This document shows positions 50,746 through 62,645 of a stretch of DNA of 64,000 bases, in pieces. The position numbers and the translations under genes were made by a program. The DNA is from Eulemur rufifrons. Taxonomy: Eukaryota > Chordata > Mammalia > Primates > Lemuridae. The notes under the pieces are model-generated. The model had not been told where the DNA came from. It saw only the letters and a list, made by a program, of their open reading frames with translations, and searched no databases. Positions within the stretch are counted from its first letter, which is position 1. Every line of letters begins with the position of its first letter. The DNA is taken from contig NC_090999.1 of assembly GCF_041146395.1 (NCBI RefSeq), positions 66,965,001 through 67,029,000 of the forward strand, read 5' to 3'.

Positions 50746-51672
50746 AAAACCCCAACTTCTGAAACTACTGTTGCCTGATCTGAAGTAATAAAAGTGTTGA
50801 AATGTATCAGAGCCTACAAAGTGAACCGCAAAGAAATTATCAGGTATTTATTTATTTCTCACAATTAGGATTTGGCATGCTCTATTTTTCACAAGAATTT
50901 CTACTAGACAACAAAAGCCAGTTTTGATCTTTCAAAAATTCTAAACATGCTTTAAAGCTTGAGATTTTCTAAAATAACTATATCTAAGACTCATGTTTCA
51001 TTCTAAATTGCATGTTTGAATTTTAATATAAATTTCTAATGGCTGATGTCAAAAAGTTAATCTTAGAATTACAGTTTTATGACTGTAAGAATCAAAAATA
51101 ACATGTCAGAGATTGATAAACATAAGGACAGCTAAATAAATATTAATTGATTACAATGATAAATGATAAACTCTTATCTAATGATGCTAATTCTATTAAG
51201 CCATTCTCTTGAGATTATGATAGAAGGGTTTTATTTCTGAAATAAGCTTTTACCGTGAAAAGAGTAGGGAAATGTAATGCTGCTGAAAGCTCCCATATTT
51301 GATCAAATTTAAGATGCTATTGATTCCAAGTGCCACTATTGATTTATATATAAAAAGCATTGCCAATAAACCATGACACATCATAAGTTGAAAGTCTCAT
51401 CCCCACATTTCAAGTTGTTAAAATGTGATAGAAAACCATTGTAAAATTAATGAAATATAACATTTTTATACAATCTCCTAATCTACACGTTGAAATTTGT
51501 TTCATTAAAATATTTTAACTTTTTGACTAAGGCTTAACTTGATAGAAATGAAAGAATGGTGGAGTAAGCAATGCATTTAATTTTTTCATACCTAAATTTT
51601 GATTTGCTTGATGATTTTAAAGTGAGAGAGAATACATGTCTAGATCCCTTAAAGTAAATAATTTGGAAAAAC
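50746..51672. other. AT-rich intergenic sequence
   Basis: No feature recognised. Confidence 0.5.
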
Positions 51673-52239
51673 AAAGTGTTAGGTAGATAGTGAGGGATTC
51701 TGGGTCTCCTAGGGATGAAAGTGGGTACTCTTGACCCTACTTCACCCTCATCCTGTCTGGAGCAACTGCCATACCTGGGGTAGGAGGGAACACCCTATGA
51801 ATCTGCCAATCAGAACTCAGGTGCCAGCTGCAAAAGAATGCAGAGGACTCTCTTGCCCATGGGCCAAGCAGCATAGGTACCATAGAGTCTGGAAATTGAC
51901 CTAAAACAACCCGCATGTGTAGTAATGCAACTCCCAACTGTTCAATCAAAGTGGTTCCACGGTGACATCTGAGCCTCTAGGGAGGTCCCAATCTGGTACT
52001 TTAAACAAGTCGCAGACCATAACCAAACTCTCTTTTCCTGTGGTGACAAGGGTTCCAGTCATCATCTGTGGCATATATATTATGCTCTACAAACCTATAT
52101 CTTGCTCTTGCCCTATAATCCTATCTTTCTCTCCTTAATAAACTTAATTTTCATGCTTGCCTTACTTTGGTGTGTCTGGTCATTCTTTGGCCATTAGTGC
52201 ACTAAGAACTGACATTTTCAGACTAAAACCTGACAAAAG
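51673..52239 (+). mobile_element. Solo ERV1-like LTR with 4-bp TSD
   Basis: The LTR is 51677-52235 (559 bases), TG...CA ended (TGTTAGGTAG to CCTGACA). A perfect 4-base TSD, AAAG, is at 51673-51676 and 52236-52239, as expected of gammaretrovirus-like integration. AATAAA at 52137-52142 marks the polyadenylation signal, with U5 to the end. It is homologous to 9544-10104. No internal genes lie beside it. The family was not recognised by name; it may be specific to the lemur/loris lineage. Confidence 0.88.
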
Positions 52240-52574
52240 CATACTAAGTTTAGATATCTAATTTGATGTAATACTATCATGTTAATAATTTATTTGTCTT
52301 TCTTCTACTGAGAATTAAAGTAGAGGTTTCGGTAAGAAAAAGAAATGCTAAGGGAATATACCCTTGTCAGGGGGCTCCACATTTTTTCTTATAGTACTAA
52401 TAAAACTTGTATATTACAGGTATTATATAAGTTGTAGAAAAATAATGGACAAAAATAAATGAAATAAAAATTTTAAAATAATATTTCTTTGCTTTTCTAT
52501 AGAGTTTTATTAATAGAATCTCTGTAATATCTTCTCATGAACCATCATGATAAATCCTTGAAAATAAGCTTGTG

Positions 52575-52750
52575 GAGAGATAACTTTGGGCAATTCATTT
52601 AGAATCTTTGAACTCAGCTTTCTCATCTCCAAAATGGATAAAATATCTACTTCGTGAAATTCTTGTGAGGATTAAATTAAATATTTGTATAGTATTTATC
52701 AGAGTGTCTAACCCATAGCACACACTAGCAACTGATCTCTATTGTACATA
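52575..52750 (+). mobile_element. MIR SINE fragment
   Basis: In sense orientation: 'CTCATCTCCAAAATGGATAA', 'TTCTTGTGAGGATTAAATTA' and 'ACCCATAGCACACACTAGCA'. The tRNA-related half is mostly lost. Confidence 0.75.
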
Positions 52751-52779
52751 TCTATTAATACTTACTGCAATGTCAATAA

Positions 52780-53104
52780 GTATTACCTACTCAGTATGAA
52801 GACAATGAAGTTGAAGACCTTTATGTTGATCCAATTCCACTTAATGAATAGTAGATATGGTTTCTTTTTCTTATGATTTCTTAATAACATTTTCTTTTCT
52901 CTAGCTTACTTTATTGTAAGAGTATAGTTTATCATACATATGACATGATAAGATATGTGTTAATCGACTGTTTATTAGTAAGGCATCTGTTCAACATTAG
53001 GCTATTAGTAGTTAAATTTTTGGGGAATCAAAAGTTATGTGTGGATTTTTGACTGTGTGGGGGTTGATACCCCAAACCCCCATGTTATTCAAGGGTCAAC
53101 CGTA
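52780..53104. mobile_element. Tigger-group DNA transposon remnant (Tigger2/MER8-like)
   Basis: The right part has the characteristic 'GTGTGGATTTTTGACTGTGT', then 'CCCATGTTATTCAAGGGTCA' ending near CAACCGTA. The left part matches the same family's 'AGCTTACTTTATTGTAAG' segment. The far terminal repeat was not found, so it is truncated. Confidence 0.75.
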
Positions 53105-54429
53105 TATGTGTTGCACCCTTTGATTTATCTCACACATAATAGCCATGGCAAGGTATATTTTTCACATATTGTTTGAGAATTTGCATACTTATTTTAGAAC
53201 CATGGGGCTGCTGAAAAAACAGCTTATGAATGAGTTTCTAAATTACCTTCTAAATGCTATCAAAATGCTTTCACTAATACAGTGAATTTTTCAATCTGCT
53301 CTGTTTTCTTGATAAATCTGTCAAAACTTGAAATCATGAAAACTTGAAATCTAAACTTCTTTTATTTTGAATCCACTTCTCATTGCCTATCCATAAATGG
53401 CCATATCAAGAACAATTGATCTCTTTTATTCATCTTAGAAAACCATTTATTTGTGTCTGTTGCCCACTCATTGGACACATAGGTGTGTGCCTTTTGTGTG
53501 TAATCAAGGAAGTGTCCTGGTGAAAAGGGACAAGTCCCCGGCTCTGACTTTCAGGAACTCACCATCTATGAGGAAGTTTGCAATATTCTATTCCAAGGAC
53601 TCTGATTTTCATTCACCTCTATTTTGTTAGTGTCCTTTATAAACACTTGTTCACTTTACTCTTGCTCTCATTGAATCTTATCAAAATACTGTATTCACAT
53701 GTTTATTAATGTTAGGAGCCAGCTGTAGGACTTAGCATGTTTTGAGTATTGCCTAATAACATAATTGGGACTTGAACCCAAGATTTCTGATTTCAGTATT
53801 CACATTTCCTGCCCTCAATGGATTTTTCACATAACTCACTACCTCCAGTAGATCCACAAATACATGCTATATTGCTGAAGAGAATTTTTCAAGCAAGGTC
53901 ACAAATTCAAGGCCTAATGGCCAGATTCTACCCATAGACATGTTTTATTTGGGCTATGCAGTATCTTAAAATTTTGAGATTAGTTGTGTGGCCACAATTA
54001 TATGGGCTGCAGCTATTGCTCTCTTAAGATAGAATGTATATCCTTCTTTTTCTCACTGTTCCCACCATCACCATTCTCCTATGCTCACTGACAGTGAAAC
54101 TGATTCTTTTTTTTTTTTTTAAATATTTTATTTGCTTAACTTATTTGTGAAGCCATCCTAGCCTTATTAGCAGCTGAGTTTGTGATTCCAGATGTAGCTA
54201 GTGTCTGTAACAATTAGAAATTTGGCTTTTTAAATTGAAATACTTTCCCCCATTTATGTGTGTGTGCATATATATATATATATACATTTTCCTTCATGAA
54301 AAATAAGACTAACTAAAATGAAAAAATATAAAAATTACTTGTAACCCAATGTGTAATTTACTTTGGCAACCGACACACACATGCAAAATCATCAGAGAAG
54401 ACTGTAAAATAGTGTTTTTTTTATCAGGT
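53105..54429. other. Intergenic sequence
   Basis: No gene recognised. A weak MIR-like patch ('GGGACTTGAACCCAAGATTT', about 53767) is too short to call. Confidence 0.45.
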
Positions 54430-54560
54430 GGATCAATAGTATTGTAAGTAACAGAAAACTCAACTCAAACAATGAAGAAAATTTAATGGCTCATGTCATC
54501 AAAAGGTCCAGAGGTAGGACAAATTTCCCATGAGATGCAATCTAGGTTCCTCATCTGTAA
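54430..54560. mobile_element. Old interspersed repeat, family uncertain
   Basis: 'AGTAACAGAAAACTCAACTC' followed by 'GAAAATTTAATGGCTCATG' and 'AAAAGGTCCAGAGGTAGG' matches a repeat I remember from mammalian genomes but cannot name surely. Probably the same family as 62155-62645. Confidence 0.4.
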
Positions 54561-54580
54561 AAAGAAAAAAGCCAGTAACC

Positions 54581-55039
54581 ATATTAGTTTCCTGTGGATG
54601 CTGTAACAAATTATCACACACTTGGTAAACAGAAATTTATTTTATTTCATGCACAGTTCTGGAGGCCAGAAGTCTGAAATTAATCTCACTGGGCTGAAAC
54701 CAAAGCTCCACAGGCGCTGGGAGAAAATCTGCTCCTTGCCTCGTCCAGCTGCTGGTGGCTGCTGGCATTCCTTGGCTTGTGGCCAACCTCTGCCTCTGGC
54801 GTCACAGAGCCTTCTTTTCTGTGTGTATCTTCACTTCCCTGTATGTCAAATCTCCCTCAGCCTCTCTCTTGCAAAGACACTTGTGATTACATGTAGAGGC
54901 CATCTGGATAATCTCACCATCTCGGCAGGCTTAACTTAATCACATCTGCAAAGACTCTTTTTTCCTCATAAGGTAACATTTACAGGTTCCAGGGATTAGG
55001 ATCTGGTATCTTTGGGTGGCCATTATTCAGCCTTCTGCA
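54581..55039 (-). mobile_element. MaLR (MLT1-like) LTR
   Basis: Sense (minus) starts TGCAGAAGGCTGAATAATGG at 55039. It has the reversed 'CACATCTGCAAAGACTC' and 'GGTTCCAGGGATTAGGATC' blocks and ends near the reversed 'TTAGTTTCCTGTGGATGCTG' at 54584. The 105-codon plus-strand ORF here is a chance frame through the LTR. Confidence 0.82.
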
Positions 55040-56264
55040 ATTACTTTTTAATGAATTAATACATGTAAAGTATTTAGAAACATTCTGTTAGATATTGGCT
55101 ATTATTATCATTCATTTTTGGCCATAGGGAGTCACTCTCTGGCCTCTATGCATGGTACAGACAGATCCTTGCTCCCCTGGGCAACGAGACCCTTAATAGG
55201 CCCAGCTGCATAAATACAATAGGGATGTGCAAACATTCACTCTATTTCGTACTGTATGTGTAAGTGCCTCACCAACATTTCACATTATCTATGCATTCTC
55301 TTGAATTTAGAGATAAGTCTCCACAAAACTTGTGACCTTGTACTTTATTGTTCTATTTATAACAATTCAATGCTTATGAATATTGGTTACTAACTATTAT
55401 AGGGATGAGGCCTGGCATTTACCTGTGCTTATATCTAAATTGACTTTGTATTTATTCAATTGATTTAAGGTATATTTATTTTATAATGCTATATAATTCA
55501 TTTGTGTAGGCTCTAAACTTTAATGGAAAACAAATTGCTAACTATTTTATACTATTTTGCAGAACATTTTGGCAATGAAGGCAGAGTAGTTGATTACATG
55601 GGATATGCTACTTAATTATTTAGTTTTTACCAGTGGTACATCTTTTAGACTTGTCTGTAATCCCGTACTGGAATAAATCAGAGAGTTTATGATGTAATAC
55701 TAAGCTTTGTCCACTTGGTGGCTACTATGATTAAACTGAGCAATTTTACTTTGAAAATCTTTTAATTTATTTAAAGTAAGATTTAATTATCAGAACTATG
55801 TTAAAATTCTTTATTATTTGTTCCTGCTATAATATATTTTTCTGAGCATATTATGAATATTGGCATTAAGTAGCTAGCTTATATTACATTTTTGGAAACA
55901 TTTTAGAAAACTTTTCTGAATTTTGGCTTTTAAATATTAGAATAGTTTCTTCACATACAGTTAGACAGTTGAATTAAGTTGCTGAAAGTGCTAACTTATA
56001 GTTTCAATTTAAAATTTAAAAAATTTAAATTTAACTTTGTGAGCCAAGAAATACTCTACTTAATGTTTTAACTTGGGAAATGTATGAAAACATCTGAGAG
56101 CCCTAGAATTTTTAATATTCTCTTTTGCTTGTTTACTTTTAATAAGTACATATTTACATGGGAGATAAAAATAATTTTTATAGAAATAAACTTTGAAGGA
56201 AAAGCATCATTAACCTGATGTGGTCAACTTTTTTCTCAATCTAGCTTTTATTAAAATAATTAAT
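55040..56264. other. AT-rich intergenic sequence
   Basis: No feature recognised. Confidence 0.5.
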
Positions 56265-56608
56265 TGGGGGGCTATCAGACTGAGGTGGCCCTATCACCCT
56301 GAGTTTCTACACAATCAAATGGAAATGCAACTCAGAGTAGAAACCCAACTCATGTACTAGGAAAATGAAATTTAAGCTTAACCAGTCATAAACCACCAAC
56401 TAACCTCTAACTAGGGACTTTAAGGCTACTGTTCCACTTTAAGCAATTAAATATTTTCTTTGTCTTGCTTCCACAAACACCTTATAAAAGACACCCCACC
56501 TCCCACCCCTTTGGTGGAGCCCCAAACTGCTTGCATTTTGGCACTGTCTGATTCACTGCTCAAATAAACTCTTTAAAATTTTACTATGCCTATGTTTATC
56601 TTTTAACA
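56265..56608 (+). mobile_element. Solo LTR, ERV1-like
   Basis: LTR-like architecture in sense orientation: TATAAAAG (about 56484), a GC-rich R-like segment, AATAAA (about 56564-56569), and an end near TTTTAACA. The start is near TGGGGGGCTAT. No TSD could be confirmed, so the ends are approximate. Confidence 0.6.
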
Positions 56609-57379
56609 CTCTGAGAAAGGATATTAAAGACTGTATCTTTTCCCATACATTATCATCATGTAAATCATTGTCAGTATGTGACTATTTTTCTGCTTTTGTG
56701 GCATATGTTTCTGTAGACACATGTTGTGCTAAGTTTTAAAAAAAGTTTAATTTTTTTATTGCTAAGCTTAAAACACTTTCTGGGAATACAAACTGTGAAT
56801 ATTATAAAGACATAGGATTTATTGTTCCCAATAATATTTATTTTTTATCTGAAATACATATGTTATTAAAAGTAATTAAAACAATAAAAACAGGCCTTGC
56901 CTCCAGTGAACTCAAAATAAAAGAGATAAATGCAGATTTATGCAGTTAAGATTTATTTCTAAAAAGTGAGCTAGAAAAATTCAATGTCTTCACTCAATTT
57001 TTTCCATTAACAATTTAATAACTTTAAAACGTTTATAAGAATTTATTAATCTTGGAGGACTCAAGCACTGCCTGAAACAGAAGTATCAGCTGCAATTTAA
57101 AATTTCACTAATCCACACCTGAGGTATGAAGAATTTACATTTTACTTTATAAGTTTTATAAAAAAGGGGATGGTATACATATTTCAGAAATTTGAAAATT
57201 TCACCCTAATGAGTTTCTTCCAGTTATTGAATTGGGATATTTAGGCTTAAACTTTTGAAGTGCTTCTCAAGTAAACTAAGTTTCTATAAAGAATTTGAAT
57301 GAACAATGCTAAACTGGTTATTCTTGGACATGATTCCTCGCGAAGCTAACAGTTTTCATAGTTTATATACCTAGAATTA
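56609..57379. other. AT-rich intergenic sequence
   Basis: No feature recognised. Confidence 0.5.
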
Positions 57380-58310
57380 GAATTCATGGGTTGTGAGTGA
57401 TGAGTATTTTTAACTTTACTAAATAATACCAACTTTCTCTCCAAAATGGTTTTAACAGTTTACGCTTCTACCAGTAGATTATGGAAGTTCCTGTCACTTC
57501 ACTTGAGATTGAGAGATACTTAAAATTTTTTGTTGTGGTTGTTGCCAATTTGATGGGCCGTTTTATTTTGTATTCTTCTGACTACTAGTGAATATGAACA
57601 TCTTGTCTTTTATTTATTGGCCATCCATGTTTCTTCTTCTGAGAATTGCCTTATTTGCTCATTTTCCCGTAGGATTGTTTATTATGTTGATTTGTGGGAG
57701 TACTTTAAGTATGCTACATGCCAATGATTTGAATGTTTTGTGCATGGTAAATGTTTTCTCTTGGCAGGTGGGCTTGTCTTTTTCCCTTTTTATAATGTAT
57801 GTTGTGCACAAGTTTGTAATTTGAACGAAGTCAAATATATCAATCATTTTTCTTTGTTGTCTCTTCTTATTTAGCATTTTGTGTAAAAAATCCTTTCCTA
57901 TCCCAAGATCATAAAAATTTGACCCTTATCAGCATTTTTTTCCATATAGTAAATCTATGTTACCCAGATCCACTTATTGAATAGTGAATCTTTCTGTAAT
58001 TAATTTTTATTAATATATATAACCTCAGTCATATAGTAAGTATGCATGAGTCTATTTCTATGCTTTCTATCCTACCCATTGGTTTATTTTTCTACCACTG
58101 ACCAAAGCAATATTGTCTTTGTGACTATAACTTTATAAATAAATCTTCATTTCTTGAGGCTGGATCCCTCCCTTGTTCTTCAAAAATTGTTTTGTTTATT
58201 CTTGAACTTTCAAACCTTCCATGTGAATTTTAAAGTCTCCCTCACCTCCAAATTGTTGTATTTTGATTGAAATTGTATTTAATTTCTAGATCAATTAGTA
58301 TATTTATGAT
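57380..58310 (-). mobile_element. Ancient L1M ORF2 fragment
   Basis: Reversed ORF2 layout in the right order: 'TCTCCAAAATGGTTTTAACA', 'TTTATTTATTGGCCATCCAT', 'GAACGAAGTCAAATATATCA', 'CCACTTATTGAATAGTGAA', 'GTCTTTGTGACTATAAC'. Many indels and no coding capacity; ORFs here are remnants or shadows. Confidence 0.75.
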
Positions 58311-58449
58311 ACTGTTACAATCCACACACACTACATATGTCTCCATTATTTAGGTATTATATTTGTTTGGTCTATTCTAGGTACCGAATAGTTTTTGTTG
58401 CTATGGTGAATTAGATATTTTCTTTTTCCTATTATTAATATTACTTCTG

Positions 58450-58590
58450 TTTTTTCAACTAGTATGCAAGCTTCTAGAAGGCAGGCATTTTTGTCGCTTT
58501 TGCTCACTGCTGTACCTGTAGTACCTAGACTAAGACTTGATATGTAGTGGGCTCTCAAAATGTGTTGAGCCAACAAATATTACATTTTTG
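58450..58590 (+). mobile_element. L2 LINE 3'-end fragment
   Basis: In sense orientation: 'TGCAAGCTTCTAGAAGGCAG', 'TTTGCTCACTGCTGTACCTG', 'TAGTGGGCTCTCAAAATGTG'. Typical L2 tail. Confidence 0.78.
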
Positions 58591-59766
58591 AATGTACTGT
58601 TTCTGCTTTATATTATAATAATTCTAATGATTGTTGTACTACACTGGATGAACTTGCATCACAGCTGTAATACTTTATTTACCAATTCTCTGGAATTTTA
58701 CATGTAGAAAATGAAAACTTCTGAAGAGAAACAGGCTTAACTCTGTTCTTCTAATTCCTATAATTCATTTCTTTTTTTTTAATATTATTGCATTGGCTAG
58801 GAACTCCATGCATGAGTGTTAACATGTATTCCCGTTCTAAAAGTAATGCTTCTAAAAGTCTCACCATTAGGTAAGCTAATAACTGTAAGTTTTGACTAAT
58901 ACTATCTTTCATGTTGAGCAAGTATCTTTCTATCATTTTATTAAAATTTCTATAAAACAAATAGTTACATAAAATTATTTTTCTTAATTAAAATGATTGT
59001 ATCTTTTAAATTTTGGTTAATATGTTAAATTAGATAATTGAATTTCTGACTTTGAACACCGTATTTTGGGTAACTTGGTAGACAATTTACCAATGATGTA
59101 AATGTGAAATTAGATGACCTATAGTAATTTATGTTATATATTGTCTTTTATTCCTAGGCTATACGAATGTGAACCCCTAAAGTTATTTTCCTTTTTTTGG
59201 TAATTTCCTTTGTTTTCCCTGTCTCACATTTTCTGCTCCCTTCTGCTGCTTGGGATTAGCTCTTCAAATAAATGAGCTGCATCCAAGTCTTTGACTCAGA
59301 CTTTGCTTTGGGAGTTACACATACTAAGAAATGCTGTATGTTTGTGTGTGGTTTTGTTTTAGAAAAGGTATTTATTTTATTATAAATTTACTATTTTTAA
59401 TTAAAATTTAGTTACTTATTTAAAAGTTACTCATAGCTAGAATACATTGCTATATATTTATACATAAACTATAATATAATTTAAAAATATTCACATATAA
59501 CATTATAAATTCACTTTCAGAATGAGACAATACTGTAATAGATTTTGAAAAATTCTTCTTTAATGCTATGAAGATTCCCTTAAAGTGTACTGTATTTTGT
59601 TAAAACAAAAATTGAATTTCTGACTTTAAAATTCTAATTTTATTATATTAAAATGACTAAATAAAATAAGCATAAAGAGGGATGACTTATTTTGGCACAT
59701 TAACTCTGTGTATCATAAACAGTTTGACTGATTTGATAGTAAATCTAGTATAAAATTCCAGTTCTT
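58591..59766. other. AT-rich intergenic sequence
   Basis: No gene or repeat recognised. Confidence 0.5.
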
Positions 59767-60090
59767 GGCCAGGTGTAGTGGCTCATGTTTATAATTGCAG
59801 TATTTTGGGAGGCTGAGGCGGGAGGATCACTTGAGGTGAGGGATTCGAGACCAGCCTGGGCAACACAGCAAGACTCCGTCTCTACAGAAAATAAAAAAAA
59901 TAATCCAGGTGTGGTGTTGCATGTCTGTAGGACTAGCTGCTCAGGAGGCTGAGGTGGTAAGATTGCTTGAGCCCAGGAGTTTGAGGTTACAGTGAGCTAT
60001 CATGGGCCACTGAACTCCAGCCTGGGTAACCTAGTCTCAACAAACAAACAAACAACAAACAAACCACCCACACAAAACAAAACCAAAAGC
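59767..60090 (+). mobile_element. Old Alu SINE (AluJ-like)
   Basis: Sense Alu from GGCCAGGTGTAGTGGCTCA through the right arm (about 60035), with the tail turned into a CAAA-rich repeat. It is diverged and has the standard short linker. No TSD could be made out. Confidence 0.92.
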
Positions 60091-60239
60091 CCTCAAATTT
60101 AATTCTTTGAAAATTTTCCATCAGATTATTTTCACCTTAGTTTCTGGCTACTCATATGAATAACATTTAAAAAGTAGCTGTTTCCATCTTTTTAAAAAAA
60201 ATCTTATTTTATCTTTTGTTTTATGGTACCTCTAATATC
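60091..60239. other. Unassigned sequence
   Basis: No feature recognised. Confidence 0.5.
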
Positions 60240-60575
60240 TGGATCTCTGAGGATACTGCCTGCAGATGGACTTGGGTGTCCATTCCCTGCTTTTTCTGCT
60301 GCCAAGCCTTGGGTTGAGTGTGGCATATTGCTCTAGGTCAGGCAGTCTTCTCTGACAGCTACAATTTTCTTAGGGTCCCAGGAACTAACTATCTTTGTCT
60401 TTCAGGCTTAGGGGTAGTAAAGGCTACCACCCTTGTTATTCTCAGGGTGATTTGCCGTCTTTTACTGATTTCCCTTAACCCTGTCTACCCCATTTTAAAT
60501 TGCTCCTTTAATAAACTTTCCTCAACGACTCCTTCTGTTTGTGGCATCTATTTCTTTAAAGATCCTGACTAATGA
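60240..60575 (+). mobile_element. Possible old LTR or MER-type repeat
   Basis: The 3' part ('TCCTTTAATAAACTTTCCTC', then 'TGTGGCATCTATTTC' and 'ATCCTGACTAATGA') resembles the end of an old mammalian repeat with a polyadenylation signal. Family not resolved. The 84-codon ORF across it has no domain. Confidence 0.4.
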
Positions 60576-61234
60576 AAGAACAGTAAGCACTAAATTCATG
60601 GTGTATTTACCAGGCAGTGAGTGTGAAATATGTGATTGGTTAGGAATACACGAGGGGTTTTAATGTTGTGTATCAGTAATGTTGTGGTTCTTATATAAAA
60701 GATTTATGGCAAGCATGGCATTACATTAAGGTTATTCTTGTCTGTGTTTTTGAAATAATTTATAATTTTTAAAAAATTTTAAAAAATAGAATTCTCCAGA
60801 GAATTAGAAGACAATTATGATCCTCAGAGTTGAAGCAATTGCATGTTGCATCTGAGCAGTGCTCTATCCAGCCTAGAAATTAGATCCCAATTGTAGCAGG
60901 ATTCTTTTTGGAAATGACAGTAGAAGCTCTCTGAACATACCTCAATTTAATTGTCTCATCGGATTAACCAGGATTCTACATTCTTTCTGAGAATTTGATT
61001 TCCATGGCATGATGAACATCCATGACTATTAGGCTGTTCTCTAGTGTGCCTGCTCAACTCTCCTCCCATGGTTGGGTTGTATGTCTACCAAGTGAGTTTG
61101 TAGTGTTTGTTCCTAAACCTGTTTAATGGCAGTTGTACTTGCTATTATAATCACATAATTTAATTAAACCTGTGTAAAACAACTAAATAAGTGTAAAAAT
61201 CTGTGTTTATGCAAAGATTAGGTTGAAAACCATT
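60576..61234. other. Intergenic sequence
   Basis: No feature recognised. Confidence 0.5.
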
Positions 61235-61450
61235 AACAATGTACCACTTCGCATCTATCAGATTTGCACAAACTAAAATGTTTGACAACATGAAATCCTG
61301 ATGATAACATGGAGCAAGAGAACCAGGTTTACATTGCTGGTGGGGTATAAACTGGTGAAAGCACTTTGGAAAACAATTTGACAGTATCTAATAAAGTTGA
61401 TGATATACATACATACCTTCATAGCCAGCAATTCTAGTCCTAGGCTTCAA
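61235..61450 (+). mobile_element. Old L1M ORF2 fragment
   Basis: In sense orientation: 'CAATGTACCACTTCGCATCT', 'TTACATTGCTGGTGGGGTAT' and 'GCACTTTGGAAAACAATTTG', the region before the ORF2 C-terminus. Frame broken. Confidence 0.72.
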
Positions 61451-61867
61451 ACTTCCTAGTAATGCTCTATTTTTTAGGCTTGATGGCTTCTATATAAGAA
61501 TTTATTTTATTATTCATCTTCAAGTTGAGTATATCTCACATATAATCTTTTGTGTAAAACATATTTCATGATTAGAAAGGAAAAATGTTATGTTAAAACT
61601 TTGGAAAAATGAGTAAGGCAAGTCAGTAAAAAATTGTCATTGGGTTAGGTGTATATGAAAGCATTAATCATTAGAAAGAAAATTGAAAATGTCTAGAAGT
61701 CATTCCTCAGACTGCTTTGTAAGAGTCATTACATTATAGCTCCCTTTTTTATTTTTTAATTACAAAAGCAAATATTTATTTTAAATGAAAAAATAAATCA
61801 AAACAAATTATAAAATCTATTAGGTGCCACAAACATCACAAAATTTAAAGTTCTGAAAAGTAAATTA
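61451..61867. other. AT-rich intergenic sequence
   Basis: No feature recognised. Confidence 0.5.
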
Positions 61868-62025
61868 ATATAGTTATATACCACTTAACAACGGGATATG
61901 TTTTGAGAACTGCATCATTAGACAATTTCATCATTGCGTGAACATCATAGAGTGTACTTACACAACCTTGATGGTATAGCCTACTACATACATAGGCTAT
62001 ATGTATGGTATAGCCTATTGTCTGG
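61868..62025. mobile_element. Tigger-group DNA transposon fragment
   Basis: 'CCACTTAACAACGGGATATG', 'GAACATCATAGAGTGTACTT' and 'ATGGTATAGCCTACTACATA' are distinctive of one Tigger-related non-autonomous family. One end is present; the rest is lost. Confidence 0.72.
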
Positions 62026-62154
62026 CTCCCTTTTAAAGAAAGACTAAGCAGAATTCCAATCTCAAGATTTGTATTCAAAGAAAAGGCCCAAGCCTTGTAT
62101 CTCATGATCACTTAAGTAACATGTTCAAAGGAAATATCAGCTTTAAGGTAAGTA

Positions 62155-62645
62155 TGCATCAGTTAGGATGCTTTCATATATAAGCAATAGAATTTCCAAA
62201 TAAAAATTGCTTAAACAGTAAGGGTATTTAATTATTTTATATAGGAATTTTATGCTTAGACCATTTCAGATTTGATTAGCATGTCAAGGATGATTGGTTC
62301 TCCAGGTCGGCTTTTCTGTGATTCTCTGGGTAGTAATGTGGCTGTCAAGACATATTCTTATGTGGCATTATCCTAGGCAGATGGAAGAGAGCACAGCCTC
62401 TCTTTACATCTTACTCTCCAATCATCAAAGAAAAGGGCCTTTCACACCCCTACCCCCCAGCAGTTTCCCTCTTTTGTCTCAGGGTACAGTAATGGGTCAC
62501 ATGCCCACCCCTAAATAATGGCAATATTCAACAGTTTACTGAACCAATGTAGAATGATCCTGGTTCATTTCCTGAGGCTGGGGGAGGAGCCTACCTACAG
62601 GGGAACCACTGACACCCAAACAAAATTGCTGTAGGTAAGCTAAGC
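62155..62645. mobile_element. Old interspersed repeat, family uncertain
   Basis: Begins 'TCAGTTAGGATGCTTTCATA' and contains 'GGGTCACATGCCCACCCCTA'. It matches a remembered mammalian repeat layout that I cannot name with confidence. Heavily decayed. Confidence 0.4.
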
